DNA of 39,738 nucleotides from Hellea sp964472905. GTDB taxonomy: Bacteria > Pseudomonadota > Alphaproteobacteria > Caulobacterales > Maricaulaceae. The DNA is taken from contig CAYYMI010000023.1 in NCBI GenBank assembly GCA_964472905.1, positions 1-39,738 on the forward strand, written 5' to 3'. Below the pieces are notes generated by a model that had not been told where the DNA came from, did no database searches, and was given only the letters and a program-made list of their open reading frames with translations. Shown in pieces: positions 14,274-22,224 of this stretch (positions are counted from its first letter, which is position 1; the number at the start of each line of letters is the position of its first letter). Both the position numbers and the translations under genes were made by a program.

Positions 14274-15287
14274 ATGATTAAGGTCGGCTCACATGGAAAA
14301 TCTTTAGGTCTAATATTTACGGGGTTATTACTCATGGGCTGCGGAGGTGGAAGCTCTTCTGAAGCTCCAGCCATAGTCACTCCGCCAACCGCTGTAGCCC
14401 CAACGCCCCCGCCAGAACCTGTTGCTCAGCGCTTTATCGATAAAATTTTCGATGATGTTGACCGCACATCAGATATTGTCTTTGGGTCTGGAGCCAGGTC
14501 AAACGGTTCGCAAATCCTTGAGATGGACATTTATACGCCGCGCGGCGATACTGAAACGGATAGGCCTGTCTTGATTCTGGCATTTGGCGGCGGCTTTACC
14601 ACCGGATTTCGCCGCGATCCGCTCATTTCTACGATTGCCATTGATTTCGCTCAGCGCGGTTTTGTGACGGCATCAATTGATTACCGCCTATTTGAACAAA
14701 CCCCGACGACAGAAGATGAAGCCAATATCGCTATCATCGAGGCCATGCATGATATGAAAGCTGCCGTGCGGTTCTTACGCGAAGATGCTCTAGGGCCAGA
14801 CATTTATGGAACACGGGCCGATACAATATATGTTGGCGGAGTTTCAGCAGGGGCCATAATGGCGGCTTTTTCTGGTATATTGGATGTTGATGATAATCTG
14901 ACGGCGCCAGTTTCCGATTTTCTAGCCGCCAATAATGGCGTTGACGGCAATAGCAGTTCCAACACACAAATAAGCTCTGATGTTCAAGGTATCTTTAGTA
15001 TCTCTGGAGCGGTCTCAGACTTTCAGTGGATTGATGAAAACTCTGCGCCAATTTACGCAGCGCATGAAGAGTTTGATACAGTTGTCCCCTGCCGTTTTAG
15101 CATGTCAGACTCAGGCGCTTTCTTGGCGGGAGGGTGTGATATGGTTCCCACCGCTCAGAGCTTTGGTATTCCAGCCGAATTATTTCTCGTTGAAGGCTCG
15201 GATAATCATGTGGGATATTCATTGTCCCAATATGTCGATATTTTTGATGGAGCGGCAGCTTTTCTGGCCAATCAAATTCCAGATTAG
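14274..15287 (+). CDS. Lipoprotein alpha/beta hydrolase (carboxylesterase-like)
   Basis: A 337-residue predicted lipoprotein with signal peptide and lipobox LLMGC (Cys at about residue 23), followed by a Gly/Ser-rich and Pro-rich linker. The hydrolase domain shows LILAFGGGFTTGF (oxyanion-hole glycine motif), ASIDYRLF and the nucleophile elbow GVSAG. The Asp and His of the triad are probably near EEFDTVVP and SDNHVGYS. The fold resembles feruloyl/acetyl esterases and other carboxylesterases, and the substrate is not predictable. It converges on tlyA with a gap of only 3 bases. Confidence 0.83.
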   Translation: MIKVGSHGKSLGLIFTGLLLMGCGGGSSSEAPAIVTPPTAVAPTPPPEPVAQRFIDKIFDDVDRTSDIVFGSGARSNGSQILEMDIYTPRGDTETDRPVLILAFGGGFTTGFRRDPLISTIAIDFAQRGFVTASIDYRLFEQTPTTEDEANIAIIEAMHDMKAAVRFLREDALGPDIYGTRADTIYVGGVSAGAIMAAFSGILDVDDNLTAPVSDFLAANNGVDGNSSSNTQISSDVQGIFSISGAVSDFQWIDENSAPIYAAHEEFDTVVPCRFSMSDSGAFLAGGCDMVPTAQSFGIPAELFLVEGSDNHVGYSLSQYVDIFDGAAAFLANQIPD

Positions 15288-15290
15288 GGA

Positions 15291-16013
15291 TTATAACCGC
15301 GCGGCATAGAGCAGATATTCGTGATTGCCTGATCCGCCTTTGATAGGCGAGTCGCAGCTCCCTTTAAGCGTCCAGCCCTGAGACACCACCCAGCCAGAAA
15401 TATTTTCTAGGGCTTGCCGTGATAGCTGCTCTGATTTGACTAACCCGCCGCGTCCTATGCCTGATTTACCAACTTCGAATTGCGGCTTAACAAGTGTTAT
15501 CAGCTCAGCCTTAGGCGCCGCCAAACTCAAAGGCGTTTTCAGAACTTTGGTCGCAGAAATGAAACTCGCATCACAAACGATAAGAGTGGGAGGCGCTGAA
15601 AAATCTGAAAAAGTAAGCTGTCTCGCATCGCGCGTTTCCATGGATATAATGGCGGGGTTGGATTTCAACGAGCCGTGCAACTGCCCATGTCCGACATCAA
15701 CGGCGTAAACTTTCAAAGCTCCGTTTTTGACTAAAACTTCAGTGAACCCCCCTGTTGACGCGCCAACATCAAGACACACTTGTCCTAATGGATTGACCTT
15801 AAATTCTGTCAGAGCGTGTTCTAATTTCAAGCCACCGCGCGAGACCCAAGGATGTTCATGCTCGGCTAATATGCGCGCGCCGTCTGAGATTTTATCGGCT
15901 GATTTTTTTAACAGCTTTCCATTTATTGAAACGAGACCAGCCTTAATGGCGGCTTGAGCGCGCGCACGCGAGTCGTAATAGCCGTGCTTGACGAGATAAA
16001 CATCCGCCCGCAC
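15291..16013 (-). CDS. tlyA: TlyA-family rRNA 2'-O-methyltransferase
   Basis: A 240-residue protein with an N-terminal S4 RNA-binding domain (residues 1-60, DVYLVKHGYYDSRARAQAAI) and an FtsJ-like methyltransferase domain (CLDVGASTGGFTEVLV, YAVDVGHGQL, LVKPQFEVG). TlyA proteins methylate ribosomal RNA in bacteria where they have been studied. The start is a GTG at 16013, 3 bases after the dxs stop, so it is the last gene of the isoprenoid operon. Association of tlyA with dxs is common and does not imply shared chemistry. Confidence 0.92.
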   Translation of the reverse strand: MRADVYLVKHGYYDSRARAQAAIKAGLVSINGKLLKKSADKISDGARILAEHEHPWVSRGGLKLEHALTEFKVNPLGQVCLDVGASTGGFTEVLVKNGALKVYAVDVGHGQLHGSLKSNPAIISMETRDARQLTFSDFSAPPTLIVCDASFISATKVLKTPLSLAAPKAELITLVKPQFEVGKSGIGRGGLVKSEQLSRQALENISGWVVSQGWTLKGSCDSPIKGGSGNHEYLLYAARL

Positions 16014-16016
16014 CGC

Positions 16017-17927
16017 TTAGGCGCGATAGGCCTGCTCAGACAATGTTTGCCCGAGGGCCTTAAAAACAGTTTCAACAATAGAATCTGCATCAAGGCCTGC
16101 TTGCTTATACATATTTTCTGGGGTGTCCTGGTCAATGAATGTGTCCGGCAGGGTCATAGTTCTAATTTTAAGACCATTATCCAATCGGCCCATATCGGAT
16201 AAAGCATGTAGAACAAACGCGCCAAACCCGCCAACAGAGCCTTCTTCAATCGTGATTAAAACCTGGTGCTCATCCGCCAAACGGCGCACAAGATCATGAT
16301 CGAGGGGCTTTGCAAAACGCGCATCTGCCACCGTTGCTGAAAGTCCCAATGTCTCTAGCTGCTGCGCGGCCATCATGGCTTCGCCCAGCCGGGTGCCATA
16401 AGATAAAATCGCGATTTGGCTACCTTCACGTAAAATACGCCCTTTGCCAATTTCAAGAACCTCTGGGTCTTCAGGAATTTCAATACCTGTCGCTTCACCG
16501 CGGGCATAGCGAAAGCCCATAGGGCCCTCATCATAAGCCACAGAGGTCGCGACCATACGGGCCAGATCAGCCTCATCAGCCGCCGCCATCAACACCATAT
16601 TTGGAAGACAGCCCAGATAGGCAATATCAAAGGCTCCCGCATGGGTAGGGCCGTCCGCGCCGACAAGACCTGCGCGGTCCATCGCAAAGCGGACGGGTAG
16701 GTTTTGAATACAGACATCGTGAACAACTTGGTCATAGCCGCGCTGTAAAAATGTCGAATAAATTGCGGCGAAGGGCTTAAATCCATCAGCCGCGAGGCCC
16801 GCCGCAAATGTCACAGCATGTTGCTCAGCAATACCGACATCAAACATACGGTCTGGGAAAGCTTGTCCGAAAATTTTCATGCCCGTGCCGCCCGGCATCG
16901 CGGCTGTTATCCCGACAATTTTCTCATCTTTTTCCGCCTGCTTGACGAGCTGATTACCAAAAACGGAGGTATAACTCGGCGCGTTGGGAATAGATTTACT
17001 TTGCTCGCCCGTCACCACATTGAATTTGGAAACGCCGTGATATTTATCTGCCGAATTTTCAGCAGGCGCGTAGCCTTTTCCTTTTTGCGTGACGACATGA
17101 ATCAATACGGGGCCATTTTTCATGTTTTTGACGTTTTCCAAAACAGGAATTAGCGCATCCAGATCATGCCCATCTACGGGGCCCACATAGAAAAATCCGA
17201 GTTCTTCGAACCACGTCCCGCCCGTAAACATACCACGCGTATATTCCTCGGTCTTTTTAGCTGTCGAAAAGATTGGCCGCGGGGCGTCTTTAACAATGGA
17301 TTTTGCCGCGCCGCGCAAAGCTTGATAGCCGCCCGAACTTACCGTACGCGCCAGCAAATGGCTCATCGCGCCAACAGGCGGCGCAATCGACATATCATTA
17401 TCATTTAAAATAACGATTTGGCGCGAATCTGTCGCGCCCGCATTATTCATGGCTTCATAGGCCATACCGGCTGTAATCGAACCATCACCGATAACCGAAA
17501 TCACATGACCATCTTTGCCCGCAAGGTCACGCGCCGTCGCAAAGCCCATTCCTGCAGAAATAGATGTCGAACTATGCGCCGCGCCAAAAGGATCATATTC
17601 TGACTCAGCCCGTTTAGTAAAACCTGATAATCCTCCGCCTTTACGAAGCGTTCGAATACGATCCCGACGTCCCGTTAAAACCTTATGCGGATAACATTGA
17701 TGTCCAACATCCCATATCAGCTTATCTTCAGGCGTATTGAAAACATGATGTATCGCAACGGTGAGCTCAACTACACCGAGGCCCGCGCCCAAATGTCCGC
17801 CCGTAACAGAGACCGCGTCAATAACTTCGGTGCGCACTTCATTCGCTAATTGCTTGATTTCATCACGGCTAAAATCGCGAATATCCGCGGGAATATTAAC
17901 CGTGTCTAACAGGGGTGTATCCACCAT
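16017..17927 (-). CDS. dxs: 1-deoxy-D-xylulose-5-phosphate synthase
   Basis: DXS condenses pyruvate and glyceraldehyde 3-phosphate to DXP with thiamine diphosphate, the first step of the MEP isoprenoid pathway. The protein is 636 residues with ATG 17927, near the 620 of E. coli. Upstream in-frame starts would run into ispA and add a non-homologous tail. Visible signatures are WDVGHQCYPHKVLTGR, GAAHSSTSISAGMGFA, the ThDP-binding GDGSITAGMAYEAMN, and VGIAEQHAVTFAAGLA with the catalytic Glu, then LVGADGPTHAGAFDIAYL. AAAGAGAA precedes the start. It lies 49 bases after the ispA stop, and tlyA follows closely. Confidence 0.97.
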   Translation of the reverse strand: MVDTPLLDTVNIPADIRDFSRDEIKQLANEVRTEVIDAVSVTGGHLGAGLGVVELTVAIHHVFNTPEDKLIWDVGHQCYPHKVLTGRRDRIRTLRKGGGLSGFTKRAESEYDPFGAAHSSTSISAGMGFATARDLAGKDGHVISVIGDGSITAGMAYEAMNNAGATDSRQIVILNDNDMSIAPPVGAMSHLLARTVSSGGYQALRGAAKSIVKDAPRPIFSTAKKTEEYTRGMFTGGTWFEELGFFYVGPVDGHDLDALIPVLENVKNMKNGPVLIHVVTQKGKGYAPAENSADKYHGVSKFNVVTGEQSKSIPNAPSYTSVFGNQLVKQAEKDEKIVGITAAMPGGTGMKIFGQAFPDRMFDVGIAEQHAVTFAAGLAADGFKPFAAIYSTFLQRGYDQVVHDVCIQNLPVRFAMDRAGLVGADGPTHAGAFDIAYLGCLPNMVLMAAADEADLARMVATSVAYDEGPMGFRYARGEATGIEIPEDPEVLEIGKGRILREGSQIAILSYGTRLGEAMMAAQQLETLGLSATVADARFAKPLDHDLVRRLADEHQVLITIEEGSVGGFGAFVLHALSDMGRLDNGLKIRTMTLPDTFIDQDTPENMYKQAGLDADSIVETVFKALGQTLSEQAYRA

Positions 17928-17976
17928 GCGTTTTGTTCTCTTTCTACGCCCCCGTTCACCGAGGTTATTTCGAACC

Positions 17977-18903
17977 CTAATGAGACCGATGTAACACAAA
18001 ATCAACTGTATCACAGAGAGTTTGTGCATGTTTTTCAAAAGGCTCAAGGTGACCTTTTGCCCTAGCTCCCAATTGCGCCGCTTTCTCTCGTGCCCCTTCT
18101 AGGCCCAAAATTGACACAAATGTGGCTTTCCCAAGATTTTCATCTTTCCCAACAGCTTTGCCAACTAAGTCGGCGTCGCCTTCGACGTCTAAAATATCGT
18201 CTTTAATTTGAAAGGCGAGGCCCATATCCCGCGCATAATTTTGTAAGGCTTTATGTTGCTCACTCGTGGCTCCTGCGAGTGTGGCTCCTGCGCTAACAGC
18301 ATATTCTATCAAAGCTCCGGTTTTTAACGCTTGGAGCTGAGTAATCAGAGCTTCATCTCGGTCTGACTCAGAGACTGACATGTCAATAACCTGCCCGCCT
18401 ATCATGCCGTGCACGCCTCCAGCCTTTGCCAGACCAGAAATAAGACTAAGCCTAATATTTGGGTCTGGATGTATGCTTTCCATGGCCAGAAGGTCAAAGG
18501 CATGGGTTAGCAGCCCGTCGCCAGCCAATACTGCTATAGCTTCGTCATAAGCTTTGTGAACTGTTGGCTTTCCGCGGCGCAGATCATCATCATCCATGCA
18601 GGGTAAATCATCATGAACAAGTGAATAGACATGCAAACATTCCAGAGCCGCCCCCGCGATATAAATACCGTCAGTGTCATGGCCTAACATGCGAGCCGTC
18701 TCAACTAAGAGAAAAGGTCTCAGGCGCTTACCCCCGCCCAAGGCCGTATAACGCATCGCCTCCATAATAACGGATTGATGGCCTTGTGACGCTGGAAGGT
18801 GATCAGATAAGACGGTTTCCATCTTGTCAGCAAGCTCGGCTAACCGGCTTGGAAAGTCTTGGATGATATCCATCTGTGCGGGCTGCGCAGCTTTATGCGG
18901 CAT
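17977..18903 (-). CDS. ispA: Polyprenyl (farnesyl/geranyl) diphosphate synthase
   Basis: A trans-isoprenyl diphosphate synthase making C15 (or C20) diphosphates from IPP and DMAPP. The 308-residue protein has the first aspartate-rich motif DDLPCMDDDD (98-107, the four-residue-spaced bacterial FPP type), the GGGKRLRP substrate loop and the second motif KDDILDVEGD. ATG 18903 overlaps the end of xseB by 11 bases. A more upstream in-frame start would extend further into xseB and is less likely. Its place between xseB and dxs is the standard one for isoprenoid operons. Confidence 0.93.
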   Translation of the reverse strand: MPHKAAQPAQMDIIQDFPSRLAELADKMETVLSDHLPASQGHQSVIMEAMRYTALGGGKRLRPFLLVETARMLGHDTDGIYIAGAALECLHVYSLVHDDLPCMDDDDLRRGKPTVHKAYDEAIAVLAGDGLLTHAFDLLAMESIHPDPNIRLSLISGLAKAGGVHGMIGGQVIDMSVSESDRDEALITQLQALKTGALIEYAVSAGATLAGATSEQHKALQNYARDMGLAFQIKDDILDVEGDADLVGKAVGKDENLGKATFVSILGLEGAREKAAQLGARAKGHLEPFEKHAQTLCDTVDFVLHRSH

Positions 18904-19132
18904 CAAAAGGCTCTGTCCCGACATTGCCTTTGCCATCAAGCACAATTTTTTCGACTTTTAATTGGGCGTCTTTTAGCTTGCCTTCACAATGGGCCTTAAG
19001 CTTTGCGCCGCGTTGATAAATTGTGATGCTTTCTTCAAGCGGCGCGTCACCGCGCTCTAACTTTTCAACAATGCCTTCAAGCTCACGCAAAGCATCTTCA
19101 AAACTCATGTCTTTAATTGCGGCATCCGCCAT
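18893..19132 (-). CDS. xseB: Exodeoxyribonuclease VII small subunit
   Basis: A 79-residue XseB with the classic MSFEDALRELEGIVEKLERGDAPLEESI-type helical hairpin (split here at residues 9-36) and a KLKAHCEGKLKDAQLKVEKI tail. It stabilises the XseA catalytic subunit, whose gene is not in this window. Its ATG at 19132 overlaps the stop codon of the phosphatase gene (TAATG). The downstream ispA overlaps its 3' end. Confidence 0.95.
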   Translation of the reverse strand: MADAAIKDMSFEDALRELEGIVEKLERGDAPLEESITIYQRGAKLKAHCEGKLKDAQLKVEKIVLDGKGNVGTEPFDAA

Positions 19133-19719
19133 TATGTTTCTCCATAATTTGAAGGGCGTTCAAATCGGCGATGACTCCAATGCAAATCGCCATTTTGCGA
19201 CATACATTTCCACCCGCGTTTCATAAGCGAACCCTTTAGCATTCTGTTAAACCACCCATGGGCAGAAACATAAATAATTTTTCCATCTTTTGCATGTCCT
19301 GCGAGCACGTCACACATCTCATTGGCTCTTACCCTCGCAGCCCTATGCGTTTCCATGCCATCTGACCAGCCAAAATACCATGCTATGCGCGACCATGTTC
19401 CCCAGCTTTTAGGTCGTATCTTCAGCGGCCCTAAATGCGGCGGCGGGAGAGCGGCTTCGATTAGCGCATCATAGGTAAAATCAGGATCGCGGCCCGATGC
19501 CATCTGCGCAGATTCAATCGCGCGGCGCAAAGAACTTGAAATCACAATATCTGCCTTAAGCGTCCAGTTTTTTAACCGTTTGGGAATGTTTTGATCTGGC
19601 AGGATTCCGCCCGCATCATAATCCTTCCACCACAGACGGTATTCACGCCATGTCAGCTTAACCTTACGCGAAAGCGCAGGTTTGCCGTGACGCGCAATTA
19701 TGATGATATCGGTACTCAT
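19132..19719 (-). CDS. Histidine phosphatase (phosphoglycerate mutase-like) family protein
   Basis: A 195-residue protein with the phosphohistidine motif ARHGKPAL (R10-H11-G12), a second-arginine region SSSLRRAIESAQ, and a later histidine in SAHGWFNRML. These define the branch-2/SixA-like histidine phosphatase fold, although the spacing is not that of glycolytic phosphoglycerate mutase. The substrate is unknown. It is the first gene of the string leading into xseB-ispA-dxs-tlyA and overlaps xseB by one base. Confidence 0.83.
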   Translation of the reverse strand: MSTDIIIIARHGKPALSRKVKLTWREYRLWWKDYDAGGILPDQNIPKRLKNWTLKADIVISSSLRRAIESAQMASGRDPDFTYDALIEAALPPPHLGPLKIRPKSWGTWSRIAWYFGWSDGMETHRAARVRANEMCDVLAGHAKDGKIIYVSAHGWFNRMLKGSLMKRGWKCMSQNGDLHWSHRRFERPSNYGET

Positions 19720-19797
19720 TTCGCCGCGCTTTTGCCCTTAATTCACTGGCTCTGTCTATAGCCTATCTTTTCAAAAAATAGACATTATATTTTAGGC

Positions 19798-20172
19798 ATG
19801 AGCGACTATCCATTTGAACGTAGCCTAATCGTACATCCCGCCGGAACAGTTCTGAGTATAACCGTTTATGGCGTCATAAAACATTTTGGGATTGCAACAG
19901 GTTACGGAACAGTTATCCACGCCTCACGGCGCTTTGGCCGCGTCGAAGAAACAGACTTTGTGACTTTTTGTGATGGGCGGCACGCCCAAATCATTCCCTA
20001 TGCCGCGCCCGTATCGGGTAGCGAGATTGTGGCCCGCGCCCGCTCAAAACGGGGGCAAAGATATAATGTCTTTTTCAATAATTGTGAGCATTTCATGACA
20101 TGGGTAACCGAAGGTAAAGGCCGCAGCAGCCAACTCGGCCCAGCCGACGGGCGGCGACTTTCTAAAGATTAG
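19798..20172 (+). CDS. LRAT-like (NlpC/P60-superfamily) protein
   Basis: A 124-residue protein resembling the lecithin:retinol acyltransferase fold. A histidine in IKHFGIATGYG (H29) and the catalytic-cysteine motif NNCEHF (C96) are in the expected order for this permuted papain-like family. VIHASRRFGRVEE and RARSKRGQRYNVFFNNCEHF are the conserved cores. It has no signal peptide and only a mildly hydrophobic N terminus. Bacterial members are poorly characterised acyltransferases or hydrolases. It is divergent from the histidine phosphatase gene and overlaps the end of lepB by 4 bases in convergent orientation. Confidence 0.82.
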   Translation: MSDYPFERSLIVHPAGTVLSITVYGVIKHFGIATGYGTVIHASRRFGRVEETDFVTFCDGRHAQIIPYAAPVSGSEIVARARSKRGQRYNVFFNNCEHFMTWVTEGKGRSSQLGPADGRRLSKD

Positions 20173-20936
20173 AGCTTTTGCATAAAACGCCGCGGCGGAC
20201 AGCGAAGCTCTGGTTCTTTGGCGCAGCGCTTAAATGAGAACATCATATATTCCGCACGTCCAATAAGGTGGGTGAGCGGCACATATCCCGGCCCCAGAAG
20301 GGCGCGGCTATCTGTTGAATTATCGCGATTATCACCCATAAAAAATATAGTCTCTGGAGGCACGATAAATTCTTTGGTATTATCAAGTGGCGCCGTATCA
20401 ATCTGTTCGTAAATGAGATGATCCTCTTTTTCGCCAAGCCATTTTTCACGGTAAACATCAACACCAATTTTGCGGCCTCTATGTTCCCTATACAGATAGT
20501 TATCGACGGACTCCCGTTCGACTAAAACACCATTTATATATAAACGCCCGCGATAGACCTTAATTTTATCCCCAGGAAGACCCGCAACCCGTTTTATCAT
20601 AACCAAGTCATTTTTTGGATTTCGAAAGACGGCCACATCTCCGCGTTCAGGGAGTTTGGACATAATTTTCCCATTCCCTAGAAATGGTAATTTATGCAAA
20701 CCGAAAGGCGGGGAGTGCCGAGAAAATCCATAGGCAAATTTAGAGACATAGAGATGATCTCCGACTTCCAAGGTGGGCAGCATTGACTCAGACGGAATTT
20801 TATAATGTCCCCAGACAAATGTCAGGAAGACAAGCATAAAGCTTGCAAGGCCGAGAAAAAATTTAACCTCAGACCATATGCGCTGGCCAAGGCTAGGCTT
20901 TACGTCGGGTGTTATGTCCGCAGTATTATCTGTCAT
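20169..20936 (-). CDS. lepB: Signal peptidase I
   Basis: A 255-residue type I signal peptidase that removes signal peptides at the outer face of the cytoplasmic membrane. One N-terminal membrane helix (about residues 25-43) is followed by PSESMLPTLEVGD with catalytic Ser51, and MIKRVAGLPGDKI with general-base Lys115. GDNRDNSTDSR is the box E signature. At 255 residues it is shorter than the E. coli enzyme (324), which has two membrane helices, and it is typical of alphaproteobacterial LepB. ATG 20936 is used. A rnc gene is not adjacent in this window, unlike in many relatives. Confidence 0.95.
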   Translation of the reverse strand: MTDNTADITPDVKPSLGQRIWSEVKFFLGLASFMLVFLTFVWGHYKIPSESMLPTLEVGDHLYVSKFAYGFSRHSPPFGLHKLPFLGNGKIMSKLPERGDVAVFRNPKNDLVMIKRVAGLPGDKIKVYRGRLYINGVLVERESVDNYLYREHRGRKIGVDVYREKWLGEKEDHLIYEQIDTAPLDNTKEFIVPPETIFFMGDNRDNSTDSRALLGPGYVPLTHLIGRAEYMMFSFKRCAKEPELRCPPRRFMQKL

Positions 20937-21010
20937 AATGGGCCAATGCCGCGATACGCCGCCTTTATCAAGTCTTTCATTCTGTAAAATTGGACAGTAT
21001 TAAAGCCGTT

Positions 21011-21613
21011 ATGAAATATACGCTTTTATTGTCTTCGCTATTGCTCCTCACGGCCTGCTCTACACCGCCTGTCCAAATCGCGGCCGAAGCGCCAGCCGGA
21101 AATTACCGCCTTGATCCCACTCATGCCAGTGTGACCTGGTCTTTATCTCATGCCGGGCTCTCTAATTATACGGCGCGCTTTAATGATATATCAGGCACGC
21201 TGACATTTGAACCCACTGCGCCCGAGACAAGCCGTGTCGATATACGGATTGATCCAGCGTCGGTCAGTACTGGCCTTGCAAAATTTGATGAAGAATTAGC
21301 CACAAGTCGCAATTTTTTTGACTCAGAAGCTTATCCAGATATTCGTTTCGTTTCCACATCCATCACGATTACAGGTGACACGACAGGGGTAATCACGGGG
21401 GATCTAACTCTTAAAGGTGTGACCAAACCCATCACGCTTGACACAAAATTTAACGGGGCAGGAAAATCTTTCGGCAACCCTGGCAAGACCCTCGGCTTTT
21501 CAGCGACAACTCAATTTCTGCGCTCTGACTATAATATGGGCCATTTAGTAGCCTTCGGGATTGGCGATGAAGTCACTTTGCGTATTGAAACAGAATTTAA
21601 CGAAGCCCAATAA
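21011..21613 (+). CDS. YceI-family lipoprotein
   Basis: A 200-residue predicted lipoprotein. MKYTLLLSSLLLLTAC gives a lipobox with Cys at residue 16, so ATG 21011 is chosen over the in-frame TTG at 20990. The mature part is a YceI lipocalin-like barrel (YRLDPTHASVTWSLSHAGLSNYTARFND at about 33-60, then SRNFFDSEAYPDIRF, GDLTLKGVTKPI). Some YceI proteins bind polyprenoids. Its stop overlaps the start of the following gene (TAATG), suggesting a shared transcript with it, although the functions are unrelated. Confidence 0.9.
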   Translation: MKYTLLLSSLLLLTACSTPPVQIAAEAPAGNYRLDPTHASVTWSLSHAGLSNYTARFNDISGTLTFEPTAPETSRVDIRIDPASVSTGLAKFDEELATSRNFFDSEAYPDIRFVSTSITITGDTTGVITGDLTLKGVTKPITLDTKFNGAGKSFGNPGKTLGFSATTQFLRSDYNMGHLVAFGIGDEVTLRIETEFNEAQ

Positions 21614-22224
21614 TGCCAACATTATCGACAACGATAACGGCGCTTAACCACGGGGGGGTCGCGATCCTGCCCACTGAAACCGTTTTCGGACTTGCAGGCC
21701 GCGCCGATCAAAAAGACACGGTTGACCGTCTTTACACAATTAAGGGCCGAGACTTCGATAAGCCTCTTGCGCTCTGTGTTGAAAATTTAGAGATGGCAAA
21801 TAGCTATGGCCATATGAGCGGGCTTGCGAGCGAATTAGCCCGCGCTTTTTGGCCGGGCCCATTATCCTTAGTCGTCAAAGCTCGAAACAAGATACTCGAC
21901 CCTCGGTTATATGGGCAAAACTCAAAGGGCCAGAAAACAATCTCTCTAAGATGCCCGCAGGCTGATTGGCGTAAGGCCCTTAAAGGATTACCTTTGGCCC
22001 TCACCAGCGCCAACCCGTCAGGGAAAGCGGCGCCTTTAAACATAGAAGACGCCATGAGTTATATCGGAGAAAGTGTTGACGCAATTCTTGATGGGCCGCC
22101 CTGCGCTATTGGATTATCTTCAACTATTCTGGCGGTAGAAGATCGGCATATAATGGTGCTGCGGCAAGGGTCTCTAGGACCTGAAGACTTTATCTCTTTT
22201 GATATCGCTGGAGAAGATTGGTGA
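21613..22224 (+). CDS. L-threonylcarbamoyladenylate synthase (Sua5/YrdC family)
   Basis: A 203-residue YrdC-domain protein that forms threonylcarbamoyl-AMP from threonine, bicarbonate and ATP for t6A37 modification of ANN-decoding tRNAs. Signature blocks are AILPTETVFGLAGRA, LYTIKGRDFDKPLALCV, FWPGPLSLVV, LPLALTSANPSGKAAP and GLSSTILAV. It has the single-domain TsaC length rather than the Sua5 length (no C-terminal Sua5 domain). The start overlaps the upstream gene by one base, and its TGA overlaps the GTG of the next gene by 3 bases, so three genes are tightly linked. Confidence 0.93.
   Translation: MPTLSTTITALNHGGVAILPTETVFGLAGRADQKDTVDRLYTIKGRDFDKPLALCVENLEMANSYGHMSGLASELARAFWPGPLSLVVKARNKILDPRLYGQNSKGQKTISLRCPQADWRKALKGLPLALTSANPSGKAAPLNIEDAMSYIGESVDAILDGPPCAIGLSSTILAVEDRHIMVLRQGSLGPEDFISFDIAGEDW

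Noticed and set aside
16818..17603. Several plus-strand frames opposite dxs
   Set aside because: They are low-complexity or arginine-rich translations antisense to a strongly conserved enzyme gene and lack start signals.
18255..18300. Direct repeat of GTGGCTCCTGCG inside ispA
   Set aside because: It encodes an Ala-Gly-Ala-Thr duplication within a normal Ala/Gly-rich helix of prenyl synthases; frame and function are intact.
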